Shown here: piece by piece, positions 1 through 8,964 of the stretch
How positions within the stretch are numbered: the first letter of the stretch is position 1
Layout of the letters: every line of letters begins with the position of its first letter
Source: an uncultured Chryseobacterium sp.
Lineage (GTDB): Bacteria > Bacteroidota > Bacteroidia > Flavobacteriales > Weeksellaceae
Length of the DNA stretch: 64,000 nt
Assembly: GCA_913778085.1 (NCBI GenBank)
Contig: CAJYXJ010000013.1
Span: forward strand, 212,456-276,455
Direction of reading: 5' to 3'
Translations under genes and position numbers: made by a program
Notes under the pieces: generated by a model
The model's input: the letters and a program-made list of their open reading frames with translations, nothing else
Database searches by the model: none
What the model was told of the DNA's origin: nothing

Positions 1-1396
1 CTTCCATATTTCCTTTTTCATCAAAAACCCCGATCGTGATATTCTGTTTTGAAAACCGGATCTCTTTCTCAGGGAATGTGATATTGATATTCCCCTTCAA
101 TATCTGATCTCCCTTCAGCACGATTTTATCCGGACCGAAGAAATCAATTTCCGCATTTTGAGAAGCAATAACTTTTATCGTTACTGTTTTCTGCTTATTT
201 GATTTATTTAAAAGTGTGTATATAAAAGTGTTCGTTATTTTTCCGTCTTTTACAAAAAAAGTTGATCCGGCAGGTTTAATAAACTTGGCTTCCATAGAGC
301 CCCGGTCATACATCAGAAATCCCATAAATCCTATCAGTAAGGTTAAAATTACGGCGGTAGCTTTCATCCTTGAAGTAAACCTGAAGGGTTCCTGCTTTTC
401 AATTTCAGCTTCCGTAGCATAGCGGATCAATCCTTTCGGAAGGCCGACTTTCTCCATTACCTCATCGCAGGCATCGATGCAGGCCGTACAGTTTACGCAT
501 TCCAGCTGCTGGCCGTTCCTGATGTCGATTCCTGTAGGGCAAACCACCACACATTGCCGGCAATCTATGCAATCTCCTTTACCAAGCGCCTTCCGGTTTT
601 CATTATTTCTCCATTTTGCACGTCCTTTTCCTCTTTTGAAATCGTAATAAACATTGATGGTCTGTTTGTCGATCAAAACGCCCTGAAGCCTTCCGTAAGG
701 GCATACAAGTGTGCAAACCTGTTCGCGGAGCCAGGCAAAAACAAAATAAAACGCTGCTGCAAAACCAGTCATTCCTAAAAATTTCAAAGAATGATCGGCC
801 GGTCCTTCCAGGATGATTTTAAAAACCTCTTCGTAACCGACGATGTACATAAACATGAAATTGGTAATAGTTACGGACAGCAGTGCAAAGACCGACCATT
901 TGATAGCCCTTTTCCTGATTTTTTCCGAGTTCCATTCCTGCCGGTCAAGCTTCATCTGCTTATTGCGGTCACCCTCGATCAGGTATTCTATTTTTCTGAA
1001 AACACTTTCCATAAAAACGGTTTGCGGACACAGCCAACCGCAGAAAATTCTTCCGAACACCACGGTAAAAAGCATGACGAAAATAACCGAAGTAACGGCT
1101 CCTAAAGCTAAAATAAAAAAGTCCTGCAGGTAAAAAGGCTGTCCGAAAATGAAAAATTTCCTTTCGATAACATTAAATAACAGAAAAGGATTACCACTGA
1201 TTTTCATGAAAGGAATCCCGAAAAATAAAGTAAGTAAAAGGTAGCTGACGTAGTTTCTGTAATTGGTGTATTTTCCTTTCGGTTTCCTAGGATAAACCCA
1301 TTTCCGTTCCCCGGTTTCGTCCATTGTTCCTACCGAGTTTCTGAAGTCTGCATATGCGGTTTCCGGAGCCTGAAAATTGTTGGATGGTATGTTCAT
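1..1396 (-). CDS. ccoG: Cytochrome c oxidase accessory protein CcoG (3' end cut by window edge)
   Basis: Membrane ferredoxin-like protein needed for assembly of cbb3-type cytochrome oxidase, probably as a cupric reductase. Read on the minus strand from the ATG at 1394-1396, the frame stays open to base 1, giving 465 codons. The family is usually about 470-480 residues, so only the last few codons and the stop are missing. The product starts MNIPSNNFQAP and has several hydrophobic segments, a CGWLCPQ motif, then CTLVCPYGRLQGV, and a double 4Fe-4S ferredoxin block with CIDCRQC, VVVCPTG and CVNCTACIDACD. The C-terminal part looks like the immunoglobulin-like domain of the family. Other cco genes would be expected beyond the left edge on this strand. 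Confidence 0.93.
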   Translation of the reverse strand, partial: MNIPSNNFQAPETAYADFRNSVGTMDETGERKWVYPRKPKGKYTNYRNYVSYLLLTLFFGIPFMKISGNPFLLFNVIERKFFIFGQPFYLQDFFILALGAVTSVIFVMLFTVVFGRIFCGWLCPQTVFMESVFRKIEYLIEGDRNKQMKLDRQEWNSEKIRKRAIKWSVFALLSVTITNFMFMYIVGYEEVFKIILEGPADHSLKFLGMTGFAAAFYFVFAWLREQVCTLVCPYGRLQGVLIDKQTINVYYDFKRGKGRAKWRNNENRKALGKGDCIDCRQCVVVCPTGIDIRNGQQLECVNCTACIDACDEVMEKVGLPKGLIRYATEAEIEKQEPFRFTSRMKATAVILTLLIGFMGFLMYDRGSMEAKFIKPAGSTFFVKDGKITNTFIYTLLNKSNKQKTVTIKVIASQNAEIDFFGPDKIVLKGDQILKGNINITFPEKEIRFSKQNITIGVFDEKGNME

Positions 1397-1665
1397 CGTT
1401 TTAGAATATATTTGGAATTTTTTTCATGAGAGCTTTAAGGGAGGTAAGCAAATTCTCATTTTTATTATTGAAGTTGAAAAATATTTCTATAATTTCTTTT
1501 CCCTGCAAAGCTCTGAATTAAATAAACCCTCTACTAACAGGATCTACTTCTAAAATAGGACAATTCGGACATTGTTAATTATTGATTTAATTGATCAAAC
1601 TGGGAAAATAAGTTTTGAATCTCCTTCTGCATGTCGTAAATTGTACCCATTAAAAATAACGTGGT

Positions 1666-2559
1666 ATGAAAAATGTCCTGAAAACCGGCTGTATTGGTTT
1701 GGTTTTAGTATTACTGAACTGCAAATCAGTAAATACACATCGTATGTTTTATGAAGACAGAAAGCCGGAAAAAGTTTCGGACCAATTTAAGTTTACGGAA
1801 GGACCTGCAGCGGATGAGAAAGGAAACGTCTATTTCACCGATCAGCCGAATGACAAGATCTATTACTGGGACTGGAAAACCAATAAGATTGTCGAATTTA
1901 TGGATAAAACCGGAAGGGCCAACGGAACGCATTTCGATAAGGACGGCAACCTGATTACCTGCTCGGATCATCAGGGTGAAATCTGGAAGATCTCCAAAGA
2001 CAGGAAAGTGGAAGTGTTGCTGAATCATTTTGAAGGTAAAAGGCTCAACGGTCCAAATGACCTCTGGAACGATAAATTCGGAGGGATGTATTTCACCGAT
2101 CCTTTGTATGAAAGGAATTATTGGGTAGACTTCAGGCACGAAACCCCACATAAAAGTTTATATTACCGCAGTAAAGAAGGGAAGGTTACCAAGATCGAGA
2201 CCTTTACCCAGCCGAACGGAATTGTTGGGAGCCACAAATTCAGTAAATTGTATGTCTCGGATATTGATGCCGGAAAGACCTATGTCTATGAAATTTTGGG
2301 AGAAGGCAAACTGTCGGAGAAAAAGCTGTTCTGCGAAATGGGCTCGGACGGTATGACGATGGATAAACACGGAAATGTATACCTGACCGGAGACGGTGTT
2401 CATGTTTTTGATAAAGAAGGAAAAAAGATTTACCATATTCCCATTGAAGAAGACTGGACAGGAAATGTGACTTTCGGAGGAAAAGACAATGATGTGTTAT
2501 TCATTACGGCCAGTAAGTCCGTCTATACACTACCGACTAAAGTAAAAGGAGTAAAATAG
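1666..2559 (+). CDS. SMP-30/gluconolactonase family protein, probable lipoprotein
   Basis: A 297-residue six-bladed propeller of the SMP-30/gluconolactonase/LRE type; relatives are metal-dependent lactonases acting on sugar or other lactones. After a short hydrophobic start with a Cys at residue 19 (LVLLNCKS, an imperfect lipobox), the expected metal-ligand blocks appear in order: FTEGPAAD, LNGPNDLWND and SDGMTMDKHGNVYLT. It stands alone. A TTG at 1615-1617 and TAAATTG at 1637-1643, 19 bases apart, are a plausible but imperfect promoter. The opposing helicase gene ends 67 bp downstream, with a hairpin between. The true substrate cannot be told from sequence. Confidence 0.82.
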   Translation: MKNVLKTGCIGLVLVLLNCKSVNTHRMFYEDRKPEKVSDQFKFTEGPAADEKGNVYFTDQPNDKIYYWDWKTNKIVEFMDKTGRANGTHFDKDGNLITCSDHQGEIWKISKDRKVEVLLNHFEGKRLNGPNDLWNDKFGGMYFTDPLYERNYWVDFRHETPHKSLYYRSKEGKVTKIETFTQPNGIVGSHKFSKLYVSDIDAGKTYVYEILGEGKLSEKKLFCEMGSDGMTMDKHGNVYLTGDGVHVFDKEGKKIYHIPIEEDWTGNVTFGGKDNDVLFITASKSVYTLPTKVKGVK

Positions 2560-2569
2560 GTAAAGGTTT

Positions 2570-2614
2570 AGGCTAAGGATGAGATTCCTGTTTTTATCAT
2601 CTTTACCTTAGCCT
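2570..2614. terminator. Hairpin between convergent genes
   Basis: AGGCTAAGG at 2570-2578 pairs perfectly with CCTTAGCCT at 2606-2614 across a 27-nt loop containing a T run. It lies between two converging genes and could act in both directions, but neither side has a clean trailing T tract, so it may be a simple repeat. Confidence 0.4.
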
Positions 2615-2625
2615 TAATCTCAGCC

Positions 2626-3933
2626 CTAATAGGCTACTTCCATTTTCACCTTCTTGCCTTTCAGCTTTTCCTGGGAAAGCTTTTTCAGAAGGGCAATCAC
2701 TTTATTTCTTGATACTGCAACGTAGGAGGTTGTGTCTTTAACTTCTATCAAACCGACATCTTCTTTTTGCAATTCTCCTTTTTTCAGGAGATAGCCTACA
2801 ATATCCACTTTATTCACCTTATCTTTTTTTCCGGCACTGATGTAGATGGTCTGGAAAGGTGTTTTTTCCGGAACTTTGGTAAATCCGGTAACACTTTCTT
2901 CCGGAGTACCGTTTTTAATGAACGGAAAATTCTCGTCTTCCGTCATGATCAGATAGGCAAAACCTTTGGCGTTCATTCTTGCAGTACGGCCGTTACGGTG
3001 GATAAAGGCATCCTCTTTTGGAGGCAGCTGGTAGTGAACAATCGATTCCACTTCCGGAACATCCAGGCCTCTGGCCGCCAGGTCGGTTGTAATTAAGATC
3101 CTCGCTGAATCGTTTCTGAATTTTAAAAGGGCGCGTTCCCTTTCATCCTGTTCCATACCGCCGTGGAAGGTTTCTCTATCGATCCCTTTTTGGCGCAGCA
3201 GTTCGGATATCCGGTCAACGGCTTCCCGATGGTTGCAGAAAATGAGGGTTCTTTTGTTTCCGATCTTGCAGATCAGATTAAATAAAGTATCCAGTTTTTC
3301 TTCCGATGTCGTCATTACCTTTTTAAACTGAATATCCGGTTTTGATTCATTTAGCTTTAAAAAATCGATGGTTTTCTCATTCTGCAGTCCGGTAAATGCC
3401 GGGATTTCGTCCATTGCTGTTGCCGAGGTCAAAATTCTTTGCGAAAGACCTTTCAGGGAATTGGAAATAAATTCCATATCCTCCTGGAAACCCAGCTCTA
3501 AAGCTTTGTCAAATTCGTCTAAAATCAATGTCTGAATGGTTTTGGGATCGAAATTGTTGTTTCTTAAATGATAAACCACTCTTCCCGGTGTTCCGATAAG
3601 CACAGCCGGAGCTTCAATCAGGTTGTTGACCTCGATTTTCTTATCGTGGCCGCCGTAACATACGGAAACTTTAAAATCGGTTCCCATCGCTTTGAAAACC
3701 TGCTCGATCTGTAATGCCAGCTCTCTTGCCGGTACCAGAATCAAAGCCTGGATTCCCGGAGTACTTTTCTTTAAGTTCCGCAAAACGGGAAACAAAAATG
3801 CCAGCGTCTTCCCGGACCCGGTAGGAGAGAGCAGCACCACGTCCTGCTTATTTTCCGTTGTTTTATAGGTAGATTTCTGCATCTGATTCATGTCCTGAAT
3901 CTGCAGTTTCTGGTAAATCGGTTCTAATTCCAT
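2626..3933 (-). CDS. DEAD/DEAH-box RNA helicase, DbpA-like
   Basis: ATP-dependent RNA helicase of 435 residues. Motifs in order: SPTGSGKT (motif I), VPARELALQ (Ia), CYGGH, TPGR (Ib), DEFD (motif II, a variant of DEAD), SAT (III), the helicase C domain with DLAARGLDVP (V) and HRNGRTARM (VI). The last ~75 residues (TIYISAGKKDKVNKVDIVGY onward) resemble the DbpA RNA-binding domain, which targets helicase activity to 23S rRNA during large-subunit assembly; that specificity is inferred from family resemblance. It is a single gene, divergent from rpsA across a 319-bp spacer. Confidence 0.88.
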   Translation of the reverse strand: MELEPIYQKLQIQDMNQMQKSTYKTTENKQDVVLLSPTGSGKTLAFLFPVLRNLKKSTPGIQALILVPARELALQIEQVFKAMGTDFKVSVCYGGHDKKIEVNNLIEAPAVLIGTPGRVVYHLRNNNFDPKTIQTLILDEFDKALELGFQEDMEFISNSLKGLSQRILTSATAMDEIPAFTGLQNEKTIDFLKLNESKPDIQFKKVMTTSEEKLDTLFNLICKIGNKRTLIFCNHREAVDRISELLRQKGIDRETFHGGMEQDERERALLKFRNDSARILITTDLAARGLDVPEVESIVHYQLPPKEDAFIHRNGRTARMNAKGFAYLIMTEDENFPFIKNGTPEESVTGFTKVPEKTPFQTIYISAGKKDKVNKVDIVGYLLKKGELQKEDVGLIEVKDTTSYVAVSRNKVIALLKKLSQEKLKGKKVKMEVAY

Positions 3934-4099
3934 GGTGCAAAGATAGTGAATTGACTGTTTGGACCGGAAAGGCTACAAGGTTTTAAGGGTTATGCTGGCG
4001 ATTGTATTTTGATAAATGACTCTGATGTTTGTTCATGGTCTATACATAAAAATACTGTCGTTCAATATTTTAAAGTTAAAAATTACGTGTTTTCAACTG

Positions 4100-4130
4100 T
4101 TGTTTATCTTAAATAAAATCCATATCTTTG
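4100..4130 (+). promoter_or_regulatory. Promoter of rpsA (Bacteroidetes -33/-7 type)
   Basis: TTG at 4100-4102 and TATCTTTG at 4123-4130, separated by 20 bases, match the Bacteroidetes sigma-ABfr promoter pattern TTG...TAnnTTTG. Transcription should start near 4137, leaving a leader of about 115 nt before the rpsA ATG. Confidence 0.75.
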
Positions 4131-4132
4131 CA

Positions 4133-4217
4133 CCCACTTTTGGGGTAGCCAGGTTTGAAAAGTAAACAACTTATAATTAATTACTTCCGTATTTTTTAAC
4201 CCACATTTATTCAAACC
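4133..4217 (+). promoter_or_regulatory. Structured leader of rpsA, candidate autoregulatory element
   Basis: Two long-range pairings are possible in the 5' untranslated region. GGTTTGAA (4152-4159) is perfectly complementary to TTCAAACC (4210-4217), and TGGGGTA (4141-4147) pairs with TAACCCA (4197-4203) with one mismatch. The two stems interleave, so they would form a pseudoknot or be alternatives. A local CCCACTTTTGGG hairpin is a further option. Autogenous control by S1 is known in other bacteria; here it is inference. Confidence 0.4.
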
Positions 4218-4252
4218 ATTAAAAAAGAAGGAATACAAATTTTATTTAGAAA

Positions 4253-6055
4253 ATGTCAAAAGAGACAAATTCAGCAGAGGTTTTATTAAACCAAAACGTA
4301 GCACCGGAACAATTTGACTGGGATTCTTTCGAATCAGGTCTTGATGCAGATGCGAGAAAAGAAAAAAGCGATCTTGAAGAAATCTACAACGGATCTTTAA
4401 ACAACCTTGACGATAATGACGTATTGGTTGGAAAAGTTGTAAGATTAACTGATAAAGAAGCGATCGTAGACATCAACTTCAAATCCGAAGGTGTTATTTC
4501 TCTTAACGAATTCCGTTACAACCAAGGCCTTAAAGTAGGAGACGAGGTAGAAGTAATGGTAGACCGAAGAGAAGACAAAACCGGACAGTTACAGTTGTCT
4601 CACAGAAAAGCAAGAACGCTTAAAGCTTGGGATAAAGTAAACGAACTTCACGAAACAGGTGAAATCGTTAACGGTTTTGTTAAGTCTAGAACGAAAGGAG
4701 GTATGATCGTAGACGTACACGGAATCGAAGCATTCTTACCAGGTTCTCAGATCGACGTTAAGCCAATCAAAGATTACGATCAGTTCGTAGGTAAAACTAT
4801 GGAATTCAAAGTAGTGAAAATCAACCCTGAGTTCAAAAACGTAGTAGTATCTCACAAAGCATTGATCGAAGCAGATATCGAAGGTCAGAAAAAAGAAATC
4901 ATCGCTCAGCTTGAAAAAGGTCAGGTTCTTGAAGGTACTGTTAAGAATATTACTTCTTACGGGGTGTTTATCGACCTTGGAGGGGTAGACGGATTGATCC
5001 ACATTACAGACCTTTCTTGGTCTAGAGTGAACCACCCGTCTGAAATCCTTGAGGACGGACAGACTGTGAAAGTGGTTATCCTTGACTTTGACGATGAGAA
5101 AACAAGAATCCAGTTGGGTATGAAGCAATTAGAAGCTCATCCTTGGGATGCTCTTTCTGCTGACTTAAAAGTTGGAGATAAAGTAAAAGGAAAAGTAGTA
5201 GTTCTTGCCGACTATGGTGCATTCGTAGAAATCGCTCCAGGTGTAGAAGGACTGATCCACGTTTCTGAAATGTCTTGGTCTACACACTTGAGATCTGCAG
5301 GTGATTTCGTAAAAGTAGGTGATGAAGTGGAAGCTGAAGTACTTACTTTAGACAGAGAAGACAGAAAAATTTCTCTTGGTATCAAGCAATTAAGCAAAGA
5401 TCCATGGGAAAATATCGAAGCTAAGTATCCTGTAGGATCCAAGCATGTAGGAACAGTAAGAAACTTCACGAACTTCGGAGTATTCGTAGAATTGGAAGAA
5501 GGAATCGACGGTTTAATCTACATTTCTGATCTTTCTTGGACTAAGAAAATCAAGCACCCATCTGAATTCTGTGCAGTTGGTGATAAACTAGATGTTGTTG
5601 TTCTTGAACTTGACATCCAGGCTAGAAGATTATCTCTAGGTCACAAGCAATTGACTGACAACCCTTGGGATGCATTCGAAACAAAATATGCTGAAGGAAC
5701 AATCCACGCTGGTAAAGCGGTAGAAGTACACGATAAAGGTGCTTCCGTACAGTTTGAAGATGCTGAGGTTGAAGCTTTCTGCCCATCAAGATTATTAGAG
5801 AAGGAAGACGGAACTAAAATTAAGAAAGGAGAAGAAGCTGATTTCAAAGTGATTGAATTCAACAAAGAATTCAAGAGAGTAGTAGTTTCTCACACTGGAA
5901 TCTTTAGAGACGAAGAGAAGAAAAACATGAGAGAATCTTCTAATAACAGATCTAGCAACAATATGTCGTCTTCTTCAAACAATGAAGAAAGATCAACTCT
6001 TGGAGATATCGATGCATTGGCAGAACTGAAAAGAAAAATGGAAGAAGGTAAATAA
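4253..6055 (+). CDS. rpsA: 30S ribosomal protein S1
   Basis: Ribosomal protein S1, 600 residues, binding mRNA on the small subunit. Successive S1-type beta-barrel domains are visible, with repeated motifs such as GEIVNGFVKSRTKGGMIVDV, LEGTVKNITSYGVFIDLGG, VKGKVVVLADYGAFVEIA and VGTVRNFTNFGVFVELEEG. The tail is acidic and Ser/Asn-rich. Codon choice is strongly biased compared with neighbours, as expected for a highly expressed gene. The ATG at 4253 follows a purine-rich stretch (AAAAAAGAAGG) but not a clear Shine-Dalgarno, usual for Bacteroidetes. It is a monocistronic unit with its own promoter, structured leader and terminator. Confidence 0.97.
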   Translation: MSKETNSAEVLLNQNVAPEQFDWDSFESGLDADARKEKSDLEEIYNGSLNNLDDNDVLVGKVVRLTDKEAIVDINFKSEGVISLNEFRYNQGLKVGDEVEVMVDRREDKTGQLQLSHRKARTLKAWDKVNELHETGEIVNGFVKSRTKGGMIVDVHGIEAFLPGSQIDVKPIKDYDQFVGKTMEFKVVKINPEFKNVVVSHKALIEADIEGQKKEIIAQLEKGQVLEGTVKNITSYGVFIDLGGVDGLIHITDLSWSRVNHPSEILEDGQTVKVVILDFDDEKTRIQLGMKQLEAHPWDALSADLKVGDKVKGKVVVLADYGAFVEIAPGVEGLIHVSEMSWSTHLRSAGDFVKVGDEVEAEVLTLDREDRKISLGIKQLSKDPWENIEAKYPVGSKHVGTVRNFTNFGVFVELEEGIDGLIYISDLSWTKKIKHPSEFCAVGDKLDVVVLELDIQARRLSLGHKQLTDNPWDAFETKYAEGTIHAGKAVEVHDKGASVQFEDAEVEAFCPSRLLEKEDGTKIKKGEEADFKVIEFNKEFKRVVVSHTGIFRDEEKKNMRESSNNRSSNNMSSSSNNEERSTLGDIDALAELKRKMEEGK

Positions 6056-6078
6056 TCCTTAACCCATTTTGAAATATA

Positions 6079-6104
6079 AGTCACTCTCTGGAGTGGCTTT
6101 TTTT
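6079..6104 (+). terminator. Terminator of rpsA
   Basis: AGTCACTC and GAGTGGCT (6079-6086 and 6091-6098) form an 8-bp stem with one G-U pair and a TCTG loop, followed directly by a run of T. Confidence 0.85.
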
Positions 6105-6263
6105 ATTTAACACGGTCTTTATTGCAGAAAATAGCTCAGATTAAATAGTTAATTTACAAGAAATAAACAAGTATATATCAAATTAGAATTATCTTTAAAT
6201 AATTTTAAATAAATTGTTATTTTGTTGTTAATTATTTGTAGATTAGCGGCTTTATTAGTGTAT

Positions 6264-8858
6264 ATGAAAAAAGTAGCTTTACCCCTTTTATTTGCAGTAT
6301 CTGCAATCTTTCCTTCCGTTCTTTTCGGACAAGATAACGAGAGATTAATTAAAGATTATATTTCTCAAAACAAGATTAAAGAATATAAGAAATCTGATCT
6401 TGCTAACTTTATCATTGATAATGTAGATGAATCGCAATCATTAAATGGAAATGTTGTAAAATTTCAGCAGACATTTAACGGACTCCCTGTTTATAATGCA
6501 GGAGGGACCATGCTTGTAAGAGATAACACAATTATTTATTACAATGACACTTTTTTAAAGGATTATAAATCAGCTTCACCAGCTGTAGCTTCAATAAATA
6601 AAGCAGCTGCTTTAAATAAAATAGCACAGAATCTACAGAAGCAGCAGATTGCGAATTATCCTATTCTCAGCTTCACTGATGCAGATACAGCAGATGGAAA
6701 ATTTGCCAAGCAAAGATTGGTATATGTGGAAGATGCCGAGAACCTGAAACTGGCTTATGAATTTTCTGTTCCTGAACCGGCTTCTGCAAGTTATTGGAAT
6801 ATCCTTGTAGATGCTTCTAATGGAGAAATTATACGTAAATTGGATTTAAATCTTTCCTGTAATTTTCACAGTGATGCCTATTCCCATGATCATTCTCATG
6901 CACAAGATCAATTTATTGGTCCTCTCAATAAGACTACACAAACAGCTGCTTTTTTCTTAGCGCCTGATAATGCTTCTTATAATGTTTTCCCGTTACCAAT
7001 CGAAGCACCTACTTTTGGTTCAAGATCTGTCGTGAGTAATCCTTGGATTCTTCAGTCTTCTCCTGAAGGATGGCATTATGATGGTACGACAAGATATACT
7101 ATTACGAGAGGAAATAATGTGTATGCTTACGAAGATACTGCGGCGTCAAATGTTGCCGGATATTCTCCTGATGCTGGAGCATCCAGAAATTTCAACTATC
7201 CTTTCAGTATTAATGCGGACCAGTTCAGTAATTTAGATGCTTCGATTACCAACTTGTTTTACATAAATAATAAAGTCCACGATATCTTTTACAAATTTGG
7301 TTTTACGCCGGCTGCTAAAAATTTCCAGAATACAAATTTTGGCTTAGGAGGTGCCGGAAACGATTATGTACAGGCTGAAGCTCAGGATGGCGGAGGAACG
7401 AATAATGCAAACTTTTCTACACCAGCAGACGGATCTAAACCAAGAATGCAGATGTATATGTGGAGTACGGTTAACAGGCTATTTTTCTATAATGCGCCTA
7501 GCTCAGCTGTTCCGAGACAACCTGCAGCAGGAACTGCTCAATTCGGTAATCCTTTGGATGCCACAGGAGTAACGGGTAGTCTTAAATTATCCCCGGTATT
7601 AGACGCTTGTACTGCTTTACCAGTAGGATCATTAACGGAAAAAATCGGTTTGGTTGAGAGAGGTACCTGTAATTTTACCGTTAAAGTTAAAAATGCACAG
7701 AATGCAGGCGCAATGGCTGTAATTATTTATAATAACGCAGCTAATGGTGATACGATTGGTGGAATGTCGGGAACTGATTCTACAATTACTATTCCATCAG
7801 TTCTAATTACTAATACTGAAGGAGAATATATTAAAAGTCAGCTTTCTGCTAACACAACAGTAAATGTAACATTAAAAGACGATCCGGCAAGCAGTATCAC
7901 GCCAGATGGAAGCTTTGATAACGGTATCGTAACACATGAATACGGACACGGTATTTCTACCCGTCTTACAGGAACGAATGTAGGATGTCTTAGTTCTGCC
8001 TCAGATAAAGAGCAGATGGGAGAAGGCTGGTCGGATTTCTTTGCTTTGATGCTAACAAACAAACCTGGAGATAATGCTTCTGTTCCGAGAGGAATTGGTA
8101 CTTATGCAGTTGGACAGCCAACAAGCGGCGGAGGTATCAGACCTGCAAAATATTCTCCTAATTTTGCAGTTAATAACTTCACATACGCATCCACGAATGG
8201 GATGGAATATAATAACGGAACGGCTGTCGTTCCGGATGTTCACTCCATAGGATTTGTATGGGCAACCATGCTTTGGGATCTTCACTGGCAGTATGTTGCT
8301 AAATATGGTTACTCTTCAGATGTAACGGCTAATACGACCAATGGAAGTTCGAGAGTGCTTCAGCTAGTAACGGATGCTTTGAAATTACAGCCTTGTTATC
8401 CTACTTTTGTAGAAGGAAGGGATGCTATTCTAGCTGCAGATCAAGCGACTACGCAAGGAGCGGACCGGTGTATGATCTGGAGAACTTTTGCAAAAAGAGG
8501 TCTGGGGGTTAATGCAAGTGCAGGATCCAAAACAAATATCAATGATCAGGTTGAAGATTTCTCTGTACCGGCAGGCTGTGCGCTTGCTACGGATGAGGTG
8601 AAAACGGTTAAAAGCAATATTTCAATTTACCCGAATCCGGCGAAAAATGAATTTTTCATTAATTTCCCAAGCAATACACTAGGAAAGGTGAGTGTTGAAA
8701 TTTATGACATGTCAGGAAAATTAGTATCCTCTGAAGATAAAATCTCTCCGGATGCTAAGAAAGCTATTTCAACAGACCGATTGATCAATGGAACCTATAT
8801 GGTAAAAGTAAAAGGAATCGGTATTGATGCCGCTTCAAAAGTTATTGTTAGAAAATAA
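6264..8858 (+). CDS. Secreted M36 (fungalysin) metallopeptidase with PA domain and T9SS sorting signal
   Basis: Zinc endopeptidase of 864 residues. A TTG-initiated reading frame opens at 6222, but ATG 6264 begins a clean signal peptide (MKKVALPLLFAVSAIFPSV...FGQ), so I start there. An FTP-type propeptide region follows, then the M36 catalytic domain. A protease-associated (PA) insert is visible around TEKIGLVERGTCNFTVKV. The active site is HEYGHGIS (residues ~558-565), with EGWSDFFAL as the downstream glutamate motif. The C-terminus (ISIYPNPAKNEFFINF to VIVRK) is a type A T9SS sorting domain, so the enzyme should be exported through the type IX system and anchored or released at the surface. 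Single gene, closed by a strong terminator. Confidence 0.93.
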   Translation: MKKVALPLLFAVSAIFPSVLFGQDNERLIKDYISQNKIKEYKKSDLANFIIDNVDESQSLNGNVVKFQQTFNGLPVYNAGGTMLVRDNTIIYYNDTFLKDYKSASPAVASINKAAALNKIAQNLQKQQIANYPILSFTDADTADGKFAKQRLVYVEDAENLKLAYEFSVPEPASASYWNILVDASNGEIIRKLDLNLSCNFHSDAYSHDHSHAQDQFIGPLNKTTQTAAFFLAPDNASYNVFPLPIEAPTFGSRSVVSNPWILQSSPEGWHYDGTTRYTITRGNNVYAYEDTAASNVAGYSPDAGASRNFNYPFSINADQFSNLDASITNLFYINNKVHDIFYKFGFTPAAKNFQNTNFGLGGAGNDYVQAEAQDGGGTNNANFSTPADGSKPRMQMYMWSTVNRLFFYNAPSSAVPRQPAAGTAQFGNPLDATGVTGSLKLSPVLDACTALPVGSLTEKIGLVERGTCNFTVKVKNAQNAGAMAVIIYNNAANGDTIGGMSGTDSTITIPSVLITNTEGEYIKSQLSANTTVNVTLKDDPASSITPDGSFDNGIVTHEYGHGISTRLTGTNVGCLSSASDKEQMGEGWSDFFALMLTNKPGDNASVPRGIGTYAVGQPTSGGGIRPAKYSPNFAVNNFTYASTNGMEYNNGTAVVPDVHSIGFVWATMLWDLHWQYVAKYGYSSDVTANTTNGSSRVLQLVTDALKLQPCYPTFVEGRDAILAADQATTQGADRCMIWRTFAKRGLGVNASAGSKTNINDQVEDFSVPAGCALATDEVKTVKSNISIYPNPAKNEFFINFPSNTLGKVSVEIYDMSGKLVSSEDKISPDAKKAISTDRLINGTYMVKVKGIGIDAASKVIVRK

Positions 8859-8879
8859 TTTGATTATCATAAATTTAGG

Positions 8880-8913
8880 ACCGGCGCGAGCAAAGCTCGC
8901 GCCGGTTTTTTTT
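8880..8913 (+). terminator. Strong terminator after the M36 peptidase
   Basis: A perfect 12-bp stem, ACCGGCGCGAGC (8880-8891) with GCTCGCGCCGGT (8895-8906), loop AAA, followed by a long T run. The GC content of the stem stands out in this AT-rich region. Confidence 0.93.
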
Positions 8914-8937
8914 ATAGTAACAATTAAGAATAAATTG

Positions 8938-8945
8938 TACCTTTG
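8938..8945 (+). promoter_or_regulatory. -7 element for the EamA transporter gene
   Basis: TACCTTTG matches TAnnTTTG exactly, 20 bp upstream of the ATG at 8965; no clear TTG is seen at -33 because the terminator T run occupies that place. Confidence 0.6.
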
Positions 8946-8964
8946 CAGGCTTTAAAAATGAATT

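Noticed and set aside
6214-6238. TTG and ATTATTTG as a promoter for the M36 peptidase gene
   Set aside because: The spacing is 14 bases, too short, and the -7 element deviates at the key TA; not convincing.
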